Of a stretch of DNA of 30,307 bases, positions 23,330 through 30,307 are shown piece by piece (the stretch's first letter is position 1; each line of letters opens with the position of its first letter). The stretch is taken from contig DUQY01000111.1 of assembly GCA_012837565.1 (NCBI GenBank), positions 1 to 30,307 of the forward strand, in the 5' to 3' direction. The position numbers and the translations under genes are program-made. The notes under the pieces are model-generated. The model made no database searches. It was not told the origin of the DNA and saw only the letters and a program-made list of their open reading frames with translations. The stretch comes from Bacteroidales bacterium. GTDB lineage: Bacteria > Bacteroidota > Bacteroidia > Bacteroidales > P3.

Positions 23330-24445
23330 ATGATTAAAGAAAAGTTCTATAGATCAGGATACTTTAACGACACAATAAGCAGTACTATATTATTTATTGT
23401 AGCTTATTTATTTGTCCTATATGTTTCTTTGTTCTCTACTGCCTTTATCTCTTTCACCAACCAAATAACAATCCCAATGGGTATTGATAAGATTGATTTT
23501 GATAGAGCTACCTCTTCCAGCGACTTTGCTTGGGAATCTGCAGAAAACGTTTTTACAATCTTTTCCTTCTCTCCCTTAGTAGTTTTCATCATAGCACTTT
23601 TAGCAGTGATAGCAACTAAGAAAACTCAAAACAAAACCCTTGGAGCCTTATTCTTTTGGATTATATTTCACAGCATTATTAGATTGTTTGGCGACTTCTT
23701 ATTTGGTCATGTATTTAATCTCTGGGGTCCTAACCTTGTTTCAGACTTTATGGGGATAACATATCCAAACTTCTATCCAAAACTAATATTAGTAGTATTA
23801 TCTTTTATTGGAATTTTAAGTATTCCTCTTTTACTCGTGCCTCTAATTACACCTTTCTTCAACCCAATAGGTAATAAGGCATATGAAGGAGTTAAAATTA
23901 ACTTTATCTATCCATCAATAATTGGAGTCTCTTTCCTCCTAATATGGATATGCCCTTCTTTTTATATTAATGAAGTTGCTATATTAATTATATCAATCAT
24001 AAGCTTGCTAATTTTCTCAAACTATATTGTAAAGAAATATAAATTTGTTTCTCTTTCAGCAGAATATCTGCATAACGATAGGTTTAATGTTAAGTTTGGA
24101 TTTATTCCATTAATAATAACAAGCGTAATCCTAATTGCAATTAAAATAATACTTTCTAATGGGATTGTATTAAGAAGTTCTGGTTATAGGAGAGATCAAC
24201 TTGATGGCATATTCTATACATCGCTTATAGGTGTTTTATTTCTTGTGTTTATATCTTTTATTTTCTATTTGTTTTACTCAAAGAAGAAGGAAAAAGAAAG
24301 ACATATTAGAGAAGTCACTGATACACTTGAAAGCATTGAACAAGAGAAAATGGATATTAGTATGCTTGAAGGAACTAAGTGGAGTGGTGTTGAGGAAAAT
24401 GTAAGAAAAGCAGAAAGTCTTAATAGCCTTAATAGCGAAGAATAA
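23330..24445 (+). CDS. Polytopic inner-membrane protein, unknown
   Basis: A 371-residue protein with about eight hydrophobic segments (roughly residues 15-40, 73-95, 104-124, 150-175, 190-207, 215-233, 257-275, 295-316) and a charged cytoplasmic-looking tail with many Glu/Lys (about 317-371, possibly coiled). I do not recognise a family. It begins 3 bp after the helical-repeat protein gene. Its end is 17 bp from the convergent mreD end. Confidence 0.6.
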   Translation: MIKEKFYRSGYFNDTISSTILFIVAYLFVLYVSLFSTAFISFTNQITIPMGIDKIDFDRATSSSDFAWESAENVFTIFSFSPLVVFIIALLAVIATKKTQNKTLGALFFWIIFHSIIRLFGDFLFGHVFNLWGPNLVSDFMGITYPNFYPKLILVVLSFIGILSIPLLLVPLITPFFNPIGNKAYEGVKINFIYPSIIGVSFLLIWICPSFYINEVAILIISIISLLIFSNYIVKKYKFVSLSAEYLHNDRFNVKFGFIPLIITSVILIAIKIILSNGIVLRSSGYRRDQLDGIFYTSLIGVLFLVFISFIFYLFYSKKKEKERHIREVTDTLESIEQEKMDISMLEGTKWSGVEENVRKAESLNSLNSEE

Positions 24446-24462
24446 TACCTTGAAACTTCTCT

Positions 24463-24975
24463 CTATTTTTTTTGCTTAAAGAAAAGGAAATCAAAAAGCA
24501 AGATAACGAGAATTGTAGATATAGAACTAAGAACAATTCTGAATAGAGTTTTGAATATCTCTGCAAAACTAAATATTTCAAAAGTAAAATATAAGAAATG
24601 GTGTATGAAAACTAATATTGCTAAATAAGGCAAGAAATTAGATAAGCCCATCTCTGCAATTGAAGGACGAAGATTCGATTCAATTTCTTTACCAGAGAAG
24701 AAAACACTAATAAATAATGGTCTTATAAATCCAATGAAGGTTAGAACAGCACAATGAAGCCCTATATAACCTGAAAACATATCCACAACAAAGCCCATTG
24801 AGAAAGAAAGAAGCAAAACAGCCCATTTAGGTGTGTTTGTTGGCAACATTAGAATAAACCATACATAAATTAGTGGATTGATATAACCAACGAAGTGCAT
24901 GCCATTAAGAATGAAAACCTGAAAGGCAGCAATTAAGATAAAATGTAAAAACCCAAGTAATATATCCTTATTCAT
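24463..24975 (-). CDS. mreD: Rod shape-determining protein MreD
   Basis: A 170-residue membrane protein with about five or six hydrophobic segments. The NPLIYVWFILMLP start, GFVVDMFSGYIGLHCAVLT motif and the HHFLYFTFEIFSF stretch match Bacteroidota MreD. It works with MreC in the elongasome that guides peptidoglycan synthesis along the cell side. It overlaps the mreC end by 8 bp, so the two are translationally coupled. Confidence 0.88.
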   Translation of the reverse strand: MNKDILLGFLHFILIAAFQVFILNGMHFVGYINPLIYVWFILMLPTNTPKWAVLLLSFSMGFVVDMFSGYIGLHCAVLTFIGFIRPLFISVFFSGKEIESNLRPSIAEMGLSNFLPYLAILVFIHHFLYFTFEIFSFAEIFKTLFRIVLSSISTILVILLFDFLFFKQKK

Positions 24976-25798
24976 TCTTAATATCTTTAGTTAGTTTCTC
25001 ATGCTCCTGCTTAAAGAAGTTCTTTACAATATATACATACTCCAACTTATTATAGTCAACCGAGAACTTAATATCTACAATATAGAAACCAGTACCCTTA
25101 TCTTTGTCGAAACTAGTAATCTTTCCAACGCTTATACCCTCTGGAAAGTCTTGAGAAAAACCACTAGTAATAATAGTATCACCAATCTTTAAAGGAATTG
25201 ACGATGGAATATCAACAAGCTTACCTGCTGAATAATTACCACCCTCCCAAACCAAGGTACCTGATATCTTTGTTCTTGAATTTTTTATATTTGGGCGAGA
25301 ATCTTGATGCAGCACACTCATAACCAATGAAAAGTTCTGAGAAACATTAATAATTACCCCAACAATACCATCAGGACTAATCACTCCCATATTTGCTCTA
25401 GCACCATGCAAAAGTCCCTTATTCAAAATAAAATAATTATTCCTCTTATTAATTGTCTTTTGAATAACCTTAGCATCAATATATTCGAACTGTTGTTTAT
25501 AAATTGTGTCATTATGTTGGAAAGCCTTATGCTGATACTTAACGTAAGAGCTTTCAATCATACCCCTTAGCATAGCATTCTCCTTAACAAGAGCCTCATT
25601 TGAAGAGCCTAAGGTAAAATAATGAGAAATATTCTGTGTCCTATTACTAATACTCCCAGCAGTTTCATTAGCAATAGAAGTAATAGCAGAACCTTGGTAA
25701 TAAGAGTTCTGACTAATAATATAAATAGCAAAGCCCTCCAGTAAGATGAACAGGAAAATATAATAATATCTTTTTAAAAACCTAATAAGATTGCGCAT
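24968..25798 (-). CDS. mreC: Rod shape-determining protein MreC
   Basis: A 276-residue single-pass inner-membrane protein: short cytoplasmic start, transmembrane helix (about 11-29), coiled-coil (about 65-85), and a periplasmic beta domain with YIDAKVIQKTINKRNNYF, NKGLLHGARANMGVISPDGIVG, KIGDTIITSGFSQDFPEGISVG, typical of MreC. Scaffolds the cell-wall elongation complex. Usually mreB lies just upstream and mrdA/rodA downstream; here a divergent lipoprotein gene lies upstream and a convergent gene downstream, so mreCD stands alone. Confidence 0.93.
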   Translation of the reverse strand: MRNLIRFLKRYYYIFLFILLEGFAIYIISQNSYYQGSAITSIANETAGSISNRTQNISHYFTLGSSNEALVKENAMLRGMIESSYVKYQHKAFQHNDTIYKQQFEYIDAKVIQKTINKRNNYFILNKGLLHGARANMGVISPDGIVGVIINVSQNFSLVMSVLHQDSRPNIKNSRTKISGTLVWEGGNYSAGKLVDIPSSIPLKIGDTIITSGFSQDFPEGISVGKITSFDKDKGTGFYIVDIKFSVDYNKLEYVYIVKNFFKQEHEKLTKDIKNE

Positions 25799-25817
25799 GG
25801 AGACCTTGTTTAATCTG

Positions 25818-25825
25818 CAAAAATA
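25818..25825 (-). promoter_or_regulatory. Promoter -7 element of mreCD
   Basis: The minus strand reads TATTTTTG, matching TAnnTTTG, with a predicted start about 13 nt before the mreC ATG. Divergent with the promoter at 25834-25865. Confidence 0.55.
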
Positions 25826-25833
25826 AGAAGAAA

Positions 25834-25865
25834 TTTTGTCATAAATAAAAAAAGTATTAGTTTTG
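25834..25865 (+). promoter_or_regulatory. Promoter of the small lipoprotein gene
   Basis: TTTTG (25834-25838) and TAGTTTTG (25858-25865) are 19 bp apart, a full -33/-7 match. The start would be near 25872, 23 nt before the ATG. Confidence 0.7.
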
Positions 25866-25894
25866 CCTCAAATAAATCTTAAAACCAAGAAACC

Positions 25895-26407
25895 ATGAAG
25901 AAAATCATTTTATCTTTAATGCTATTAGCTCCGTTCTTTTTCTCTAGTTGTGAAGAAGCTAAAGAGCTAACAGGAGCAATGGAATTCACAATAGGAGACG
26001 AATCTTATGAATTTCCAGTAGCAACATTTGTAAAAAAAGATGGCAGAACAACCATAACAACAACTAATGTAGAGAATACTGCAACAATTAGTTTTAAAGG
26101 AATAACAACTACAAAGTACGCACTTGGAGTTGGATCAAATTTAGAGGAAGTAATATTAAATATTGGCAATCTTGATAAAGCAGAAAACGTTTTCATTTTC
26201 TTCCCAACAGGAGGAATTAACGATTCTTATATATCCCTATATGGTTCTTTAATAATTACAGAATATACAGACAAAAAAATTGTTGGAACATTCGCAGGAG
26301 TTGGGATAACAAAAGAAGATGCAGCACAAGTAGAAGGATTTGAAGATATTATCAAAGCTAAAAAGAAAGATTTTAGCGGAACATTTACCGCAAAAGCAGT
26401 AAACTAA
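25895..26407 (+). CDS. Small lipoprotein, unknown
   Basis: A 170-residue predicted lipoprotein: signal peptide MKKIILSLMLLAPFFFSSC with lipid cysteine C19, followed by EEAKE. The rest is beta-rich with alternating Thr/Ile strands, and ends in KDFSGTFTAKAVN, a GTF pattern seen near the C-terminus of many small Bacteroidota lipoproteins with a beta-sandwich. No family assigned. It is a single-gene unit with a clear promoter and terminator. Confidence 0.75.
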   Translation: MKKIILSLMLLAPFFFSSCEEAKELTGAMEFTIGDESYEFPVATFVKKDGRTTITTTNVENTATISFKGITTTKYALGVGSNLEEVILNIGNLDKAENVFIFFPTGGINDSYISLYGSLIITEYTDKKIVGTFAGVGITKEDAAQVEGFEDIIKAKKKDFSGTFTAKAVN

Positions 26408-26433
26408 ACTTCCAAACAATACTTAAGCATATC

Positions 26434-26470
26434 AAAAGAGCTAAACAAATTAATTGTTTAGCTCTTTTTC
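26434..26470 (+). terminator. Strong intrinsic terminator after the small lipoprotein gene
   Basis: AAAAGAGCTAAACAA (26434-26448) pairs perfectly over 15 bp with TTGTTTAGCTCTTTT (26454-26468) around ATTAA, followed by T. It is flanked by A and T runs and may also work from the other side. Confidence 0.95.
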
Positions 26471-26540
26471 TTTACTAAAGCCTATTATCAAAGAGAGCAT
26501 AACCTATTGTTTAAAATCATAATTTATTCTCAAAAAACTC

Positions 26541-26708
26541 TAAACCAAAGTCAGGAAAGAACAAAACGCCATAATAATTTACTGAAACGCTGTTTTAAAA
26601 AAATGAAACGGCGTTTCAGGAAATTAAAACAGCGTTTCATAAAGAGCTAATCTTGTGCAATTTATATCAGCTCTTTTTTGGTCTATTTCAAGCCTATTTT
26701 CACAATAA
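26541..26708. repeat. 21-bp periodic array with nested palindromes
   Basis: Units start at 26583, 26604, 26625, 26646, 26667 and 26688, with weaker ones before (26541, 26562). Units 26583 and 26625 form a 16-bp perfect inverted repeat (TGAAACGCTGTTTTAA at 26583-26598, complement at 26624-26639), and between them lies the near-palindrome TGAAACGGCGTTTCA (26604-26618). The unit at 26625 is identical to that at 11592. The 26408-26729 interval otherwise holds only the terminator. Confidence 0.88.
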
Positions 26709-26729
26709 ACAAGTCTGTAAATTATTATA

Positions 26730-27176
26730 TTATCCTAATAGTTCTTTGGTTATTTGGGATACTATTTTGTTATCAGCCTTACCTGCGAATTGTTTTTGTG
26801 CTGCTCCCATAACTCTACCCATATCTTTTGGGGATGTAATGCCAAGGTCGTTGATAATGGTTTGTAGAGCTTGGCGTATTTCTTCTTCACTTAGTTGTTG
26901 AGGTAGGTAGTGTTCTATTATTGCAGCTTGAGATATCTCTACATCGTAAAGGTCTTGACGATCTTGTTCTTTATAAGTTAAGGCCGCTTCTTTTCTTTGC
27001 TTAACAAGGCGTTGAAGGGTTTGAATCTCTTCTTGCTCTGATACTTCACTCCCGCTCTTACTTGTTTTGATTAGTAAAATAGCTGCTTTAACTGCTCTTA
27101 GTGAATCTAATTTTTCTCTGTCTTTTGCTAACATTGCTTTCTTTATGTCAGCATTTATTCTTTCTTCTAAACTCAT
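26730..27176 (-). CDS. GatB/YqeY domain protein
   Basis: A 148-residue protein of the YqeY family, related to the tail domain of GatB, which binds tRNA in the amidotransferase; the role of free YqeY is not settled. Visible: SLRAVKAAI, KQRKEAALTY, AIIEHYLPQQLSEEEI and MGRVMGAAQKQFAGKADNK. I prefer the ATG at 27174-27176 (MSLEERINADIKKAM is the normal family start); an upstream in-frame ATG at 27183-27185 would overlap the previous gene by 8 bp. Last gene of the lepA operon. Confidence 0.88.
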   Translation of the reverse strand: MSLEERINADIKKAMLAKDREKLDSLRAVKAAILLIKTSKSGSEVSEQEEIQTLQRLVKQRKEAALTYKEQDRQDLYDVEISQAAIIEHYLPQQLSEEEIRQALQTIINDLGITSPKDMGRVMGAAQKQFAGKADNKIVSQITKELLG

Positions 27177-27177
27177 A

Positions 27178-27726
27178 TTATTCATTTCCTCCTATTTCTT
27201 TTAAATTTTCTTCTATCATTTCTCTTAGTAACTTAATTATATCATTATTATTAAATGGTATCCCATCTAATGCTTCTTTTATTTCTTCGGTATCAAAAAC
27301 GTAAACGTCTTTATCTGTTTTGTAAGACATTATAAACCTTATCTCTTCACTTTGTGCAATAGTCAAAACAAAAACTCCTGCAAGGTCTCCAAGGGGCGGT
27401 CTATCTATATTATTATGTTCAAACCAAAATCTTAGCTTTGTTCCTACGCCAACTTCACTCTCAATTTCAAATCCTCCGTTGCAGTTCTCGGCGTTCATCT
27501 TAATAAGAGGCAAGCCTAAACCTACCTTCCTAGTTGTCCTTGTTGTGCTATATGGGTCTGTAACTTTTGCTAAGAATTCCTTAGTCATTCCCTTGCCATT
27601 GTCTAATATGGTAAAACTAAATATGTTTTTCTTTATGCTATCTTCAATATCTAGGTTTATAAGGGTGGAATTAACTGCGGTTGAGTTTTGGAGTAAGTCT
27701 AAGATATGTAGTGATAGGTCTTTCAT
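27178..27726 (-). CDS. GHKL-type ATP-binding protein (histidine-kinase-like ATPase)
   Basis: A 182-residue protein with a lone HATPase fold: N-box LLQNST (N14), DNGKGM (42-47), and GLGLPL (69-74), then GVGTKLRFWFEH. It lacks a phospho-acceptor histidine domain and any sensor, so it is not a classical kinase. From memory, lone HATPases of this group stand beside PHP and DRTGG proteins in [FeFe]-hydrogenase (HydABC) operons of clostridia and other anaerobes; here the same two neighbours are present. Starts 3 bp after the PHP gene. Probable role: regulation linked to redox state, by inference only. Confidence 0.78.
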   Translation of the reverse strand: MKDLSLHILDLLQNSTAVNSTLINLDIEDSIKKNIFSFTILDNGKGMTKEFLAKVTDPYSTTRTTRKVGLGLPLIKMNAENCNGGFEIESEVGVGTKLRFWFEHNNIDRPPLGDLAGVFVLTIAQSEEIRFIMSYKTDKDVYVFDTEEIKEALDGIPFNNNDIIKLLREMIEENLKEIGGNE

Positions 27727-27729
27727 TGT

Positions 27730-28476
27730 TTATTCTATTATTGTTTCTATATAACGTCCTTCTTGTCCTCGTATTGCTAAACGGAATTCATCAAAACTTA
27801 GCTCTTTCATAATCAAATTGCAATAAACCTCTCCTACGCTATCAATATAATGTGAGTCTGAGCTTTGTATAAATTGATACTTCTTTAGGTAGGCATTCTT
27901 TTTGATGAAATTAGTTTTTGATACGTGGCGTGAGATTTCAAAGGCATCGGCTTTTATGTCTGGGGGAACAAATCCTAGTTGAGAGGTAAGGCTATTGGCT
28001 GCTTTATTTATATGTGCAGGAACAAATAATCCATTTAGGGAATGAACCTTATCGTAAATCTCGTCAATGTCTGCATCTATTGCATTAATTAATAGGAATT
28101 CCTTTTGGTCAATTATCTCTTCCTCACGGTTAACTACAAGCTGGTAACCAAATTTATCTTCATCCAGGGGTATTTTCATAAGCTTATCGTCAAGCCATAT
28201 TTGAAAAGCGTCTAAGCTCTCATCATCTGGCAAAAAGCATAAGCAATGTGCCTCTTCCTTTGAGGTAATTTCTGCTCCCATAATCACGAAGATACCATTT
28301 TCTTTACCAATTTCTTTTGCTAATTTTGCATGAAGGGTGCAGTTATGGTCGGTTATTGCAATACAATCCAATCCCTTTTCCTTAGCCTTTGCAATGATAT
28401 TTGTGGGACTCATCTCCAAATCACCACAAGGCGAAAGAACGGTATGTAGATGCAAATCGGCCTTAAAGGGTTGCAT
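27730..28476 (-). CDS. PHP domain metal-dependent phosphoesterase
   Basis: A 248-residue PHP-family protein. Metal-binding residues visible: H9 and H11 in DLHLHTVLSPCGD, D43-H44 in AITDHN, H49, and the C-terminal SSDSHY, matching the trinuclear-metal site of PHP phosphoesterases. The LSPCGDLEMSP wording is typical of the subgroup found next to HATPase and DRTGG proteins. Substrate unknown; relatives act on nucleotides or RNA ends. It lies 5 bp after the DRTGG gene. Confidence 0.85.
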   Translation of the reverse strand: MQPFKADLHLHTVLSPCGDLEMSPTNIIAKAKEKGLDCIAITDHNCTLHAKLAKEIGKENGIFVIMGAEITSKEEAHCLCFLPDDESLDAFQIWLDDKLMKIPLDEDKFGYQLVVNREEEIIDQKEFLLINAIDADIDEIYDKVHSLNGLFVPAHINKAANSLTSQLGFVPPDIKADAFEISRHVSKTNFIKKNAYLKKYQFIQSSDSHYIDSVGEVYCNLIMKELSFDEFRLAIRGQEGRYIETIIE

Positions 28477-28481
28477 TAGTT

Positions 28482-28814
28482 TTATTTAAGCAATGCAAAT
28501 ATCTCTCCAGTTATCTCAAAAGCTTCTTTGCTTGTTGTAAGAATTGGGATTCCCTCCTGGTTGCTTTGTTCTATGGTGTCGGAATTAGGTTCAAGGTCTT
28601 TCACCAAAACAATGCAAGCAAGGTCTTTTAGGGATGCAATAGCCATAATGTTTTTATGAGTTTGTAGGGTTATCCAGCATTGTCCCATTTCTGCATTTCC
28701 CATAACATCACTCAAAAGGTCAGAGGTATAACCACCATCTATAACATTATCTAATCCCTCTTCCCCAGATACAAGTCTAAGGTTTAGTTTCTCTTTTAAT
28801 TCTCTTACTGTCAT
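28482..28814 (-). CDS. DRTGG domain protein
   Basis: A 110-residue protein made of a single DRTGG domain, a ligand-binding or regulatory fold also found beside CBS domains and in phosphotransacetylase relatives. Visible: TVRELKEKLNL at the start, GGYTSDLLSDVMGNAEMGQCWITLQTH in the middle, and EGIPILTTSKEAFEITGEI at the end. It carries no catalytic residues that I recognise. It lies 17 bp after the DUF7935-like gene and 5 bp before the PHP gene. Confidence 0.82.
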   Translation of the reverse strand: MTVRELKEKLNLRLVSGEEGLDNVIDGGYTSDLLSDVMGNAEMGQCWITLQTHKNIMAIASLKDLACIVLVKDLEPNSDTIEQSNQEGIPILTTSKEAFEITGEIFALLK

Positions 28815-28831
28815 AATTAATAGGTTTTATT

Positions 28832-29374
28832 CTAATTAAATCTCTTACTTATTTCTTCTTTTAAGAATTCTGATGCTCTTTCTGTTATGTCTTTCTTGCC
28901 TGCAAGGCTTTCTAAAAGCTTTCCTGCAAATGCAGTAGGGTTAGTTTCTGCTACGTTGCTTGAATATAGATTATTTATTAGACTTATTGTTTCATCTTTT
29001 GCATTCTTAACATGAACCCAAGCCTCGTTTGAGATATATAATTGCTGTGATTGGTTATACTCGTATTCGTTCTTAATGGTTTGAATCATTACATCCTTAA
29101 ATAATTGTGTTTCCATACCAGCTTGATAGCAACGAACAACCAAAGCACTTAGGTTTATCCTTTCCAAAAGCATTATAAGTCTTTCATAAGCTTGAAGTTG
29201 GATTGGAGTAACGATAGAGCTTACTTCCTTAGATTGTATTTTATGAAGCTCAAGAAGTTTCATCTTCTCTTCATTTTGAATAAAACCTTTAAGGGATTTA
29301 ATATTATAGTAGCTAGTTATAAACATAGCCACAATAAATGTTACGCATAGGATTATAGAAACTGTAATTGACAT
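28832..29374 (-). CDS. DUF7935-like membrane-anchored protein
   Basis: A 180-residue protein with one N-terminal transmembrane helix (about 4-22), then a helical cytoplasmic domain. The block IVTPIQLQAYERLIMLLERI (about 54-73), the IKNEYEYNQSQQLYISNEAW stretch and VKNAKDETISLINNL match, from memory, the Bacteroidota DUF7935 family. Function unknown. It starts 19 bp after lepA. Confidence 0.75.
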   Translation of the reverse strand: MSITVSIILCVTFIVAMFITSYYNIKSLKGFIQNEEKMKLLELHKIQSKEVSSIVTPIQLQAYERLIMLLERINLSALVVRCYQAGMETQLFKDVMIQTIKNEYEYNQSQQLYISNEAWVHVKNAKDETISLINNLYSSNVAETNPTAFAGKLLESLAGKKDITERASEFLKEEISKRFN

Positions 29375-29393
29375 AATGAACTATCTTTATTTA

Positions 29394-30307
29394 TTAATCT
29401 AATTTCAATACTGCAAGGAAAGCCGATTGAGGAACGTCCACATTACCTACTTGACGCATTCTTTTCTTTCCCTCCTTTTGTTTATCCAAGAGTTTTCTCT
29501 TACGTGATATATCTCCTCCATAACATTTTGCAGTAACGTCTTTTCTAACTGCCTTAACAGTTTCACGAGCAATAATCTTAGATCCTATTGCTGCTTGAAT
29601 AGCTATATCGAATTGTTGTCTTGGGATTAATTCTTTTAGTTTTTCACACATCCTTCTTCCAAGAGTATAAGCATTATCAACGTGTGTTAGGGTGGAAAGT
29701 GCATCAACAGGGTCTCCGTTTAAAAGGATTTCTAGTCTTGCAAGTTTAGAGGGTTTAAATTCAGAAGGGTGGTAGTCAAATGAAGCATACCCTTTTGAAA
29801 TTGATTTAAGTTTATCGTAGAAATCAAAAACAACTTCTCCAAGAGGTAGTTCGAATATGATTTCTGCTCTATCGCAAGTTAAATATGTTTGATTTTTAAG
29901 AATACCTCGCTTTTCTATGCAAAGGGTTAGTATAGGTCCAATATATTCTGCCTTAGTAATGATGGATGCAATAATAAAAGGCTCTTCAATATAGTCTATA
30001 TAGTTAGGTTCTGGTAGTCCTGAAGGGTTATAAACATCAATACACTCTTTCTTATTGGTATAAACCTTGTAGTTTACGTTAGGAACGGTAGTAATAACAT
30101 CAATATTAAACTCTCTTGTCAAACGTTCTTGAACAATTTCCATATGAAGTAAGCCTAAGAATCCACAACGGAAACCAAATCCTAAGGCTAGTGAACTTTC
30201 TGGTTCAAAGGTAAGACTTGCATCATTTAGTTGTAGTTTTTCAATAGAGTATCTTAATTCCTCATAGTCATCTGCATCAATAGGATAAATACCGGCAAAG
30301 ACCATAG
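29394..30307 (-). CDS. lepA: Elongation factor 4 (LepA), 5' end outside the window
   Basis: The C-terminal 304 codons or so of the ribosomal back-translocase/biogenesis GTPase EF4. Visible: FRCGFLGLLHMEIVQERL, EPFIIASIITKAEYIGPI, IIFELPLGEVVFDFYDKLKS, GYASFDYHP, and the family's unique C-terminal ETVKAVRKDVTAKCYGGD and RKRKLLDKQKEGKKRM (tRNA/ribosome contact). The reading frame stays open to the window edge; the methionine at 30303-30305 is internal. The GTPase domain lies outside. First visible gene of the minus-strand operon. Confidence 0.96.
   Translation of the reverse strand, partial: MVFAGIYPIDADDYEELRYSIEKLQLNDASLTFEPESSLALGFGFRCGFLGLLHMEIVQERLTREFNIDVITTVPNVNYKVYTNKKECIDVYNPSGLPEPNYIDYIEEPFIIASIITKAEYIGPILTLCIEKRGILKNQTYLTCDRAEIIFELPLGEVVFDFYDKLKSISKGYASFDYHPSEFKPSKLARLEILLNGDPVDALSTLTHVDNAYTLGRRMCEKLKELIPRQQFDIAIQAAIGSKIIARETVKAVRKDVTAKCYGGDISRKRKLLDKQKEGKKRMRQVGNVDVPQSAFLAVLKLD

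Noticed and set aside
26653..26901. 82-codon plus-strand frame across the yqeY end
   Set aside because: It overlaps repeat units and the yqeY gene on the other strand, with no features of its own.

Overview
The window looks like chromosomal DNA of a low-GC, probably anaerobic member of Bacteroidota, most likely order Bacteroidales. The signs are AT-rich DNA, promoter elements of the TAnnTTTG (-7) type with little sign of Shine-Dalgarno sites, a type IX secretion (T9SS) type A C-terminal sorting domain, an S46 dipeptidyl-peptidase, paired DUF1573 exported proteins, a DUF7935-like protein, and tRNAs without an encoded CCA. No rRNA, CRISPR array, prophage or complete insertion sequence is visible.

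Layout. 1-1715 (minus): the 5' part of a sigma-54 activator AAA+ protein, then a phospholipase D/cardiolipin synthase-like enzyme. 2048-2353 (plus): tRNA-Ser(GCT), tRNA-Pro(TGG), tRNA-Arg(TCT) with a good promoter and terminators. 2596-4890 (plus): a membrane sensor histidine kinase with a periplasmic ABC-substrate-binding-like sensor. 4982-7400 (minus): a compact glycan operon of a WlbB/WbpD-like N-acetyltransferase, a WlbA/WbpB-like sugar 3-dehydrogenase and a FemAB-like acyltransferase. 7524-9639 (plus): two DUF1573 exported proteins and an aspartate-type aminotransferase, ending in a strong bidirectional terminator. 9750-11417 (minus): formate-tetrahydrofolate ligase.

11418-12451 is mostly non-coding: a small two-TM membrane ORF lies between two periodic repeat arrays, followed by a possible mobile-element relic. 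12452-14396 (plus): a lipoprotein and a T9SS cargo protein. 14397-17774 (minus): mfd, abutting the T9SS gene with no gap. 18202-24445 (plus): an Asp/Glu-specific DPP11-type peptidase, pheT, a helical-repeat protein and a polytopic membrane protein. 24463-25798 (minus): mreC-mreD without mreB. 25895-26407 (plus): a small lipoprotein. 26730-30307 (minus): lepA (5' end outside the window), a DUF7935-like protein, a DRTGG protein, a PHP phosphoesterase, a GHKL ATPase and a YqeY protein in one tight operon.

The most unusual signal is non-coding. Five intergenic stretches carry short direct-repeat arrays with a 21-22 bp period built on palindromic or half-palindromic cores. The cleanest, at 12034-12132, has five copies of TCATG(G/C)CATGA starting exactly 22 bp apart. 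Two arrays 15 kb apart (11592 and 26625) share an identical 21-bp unit in the same register. This looks like a dispersed repeat family or an array of phased protein-binding sites. The second item worth following is the DRTGG-PHP-GHKL gene trio, which I recall from electron-bifurcating [FeFe]-hydrogenase operons but which here sits in a translation-factor operon with no hydrogenase in view.
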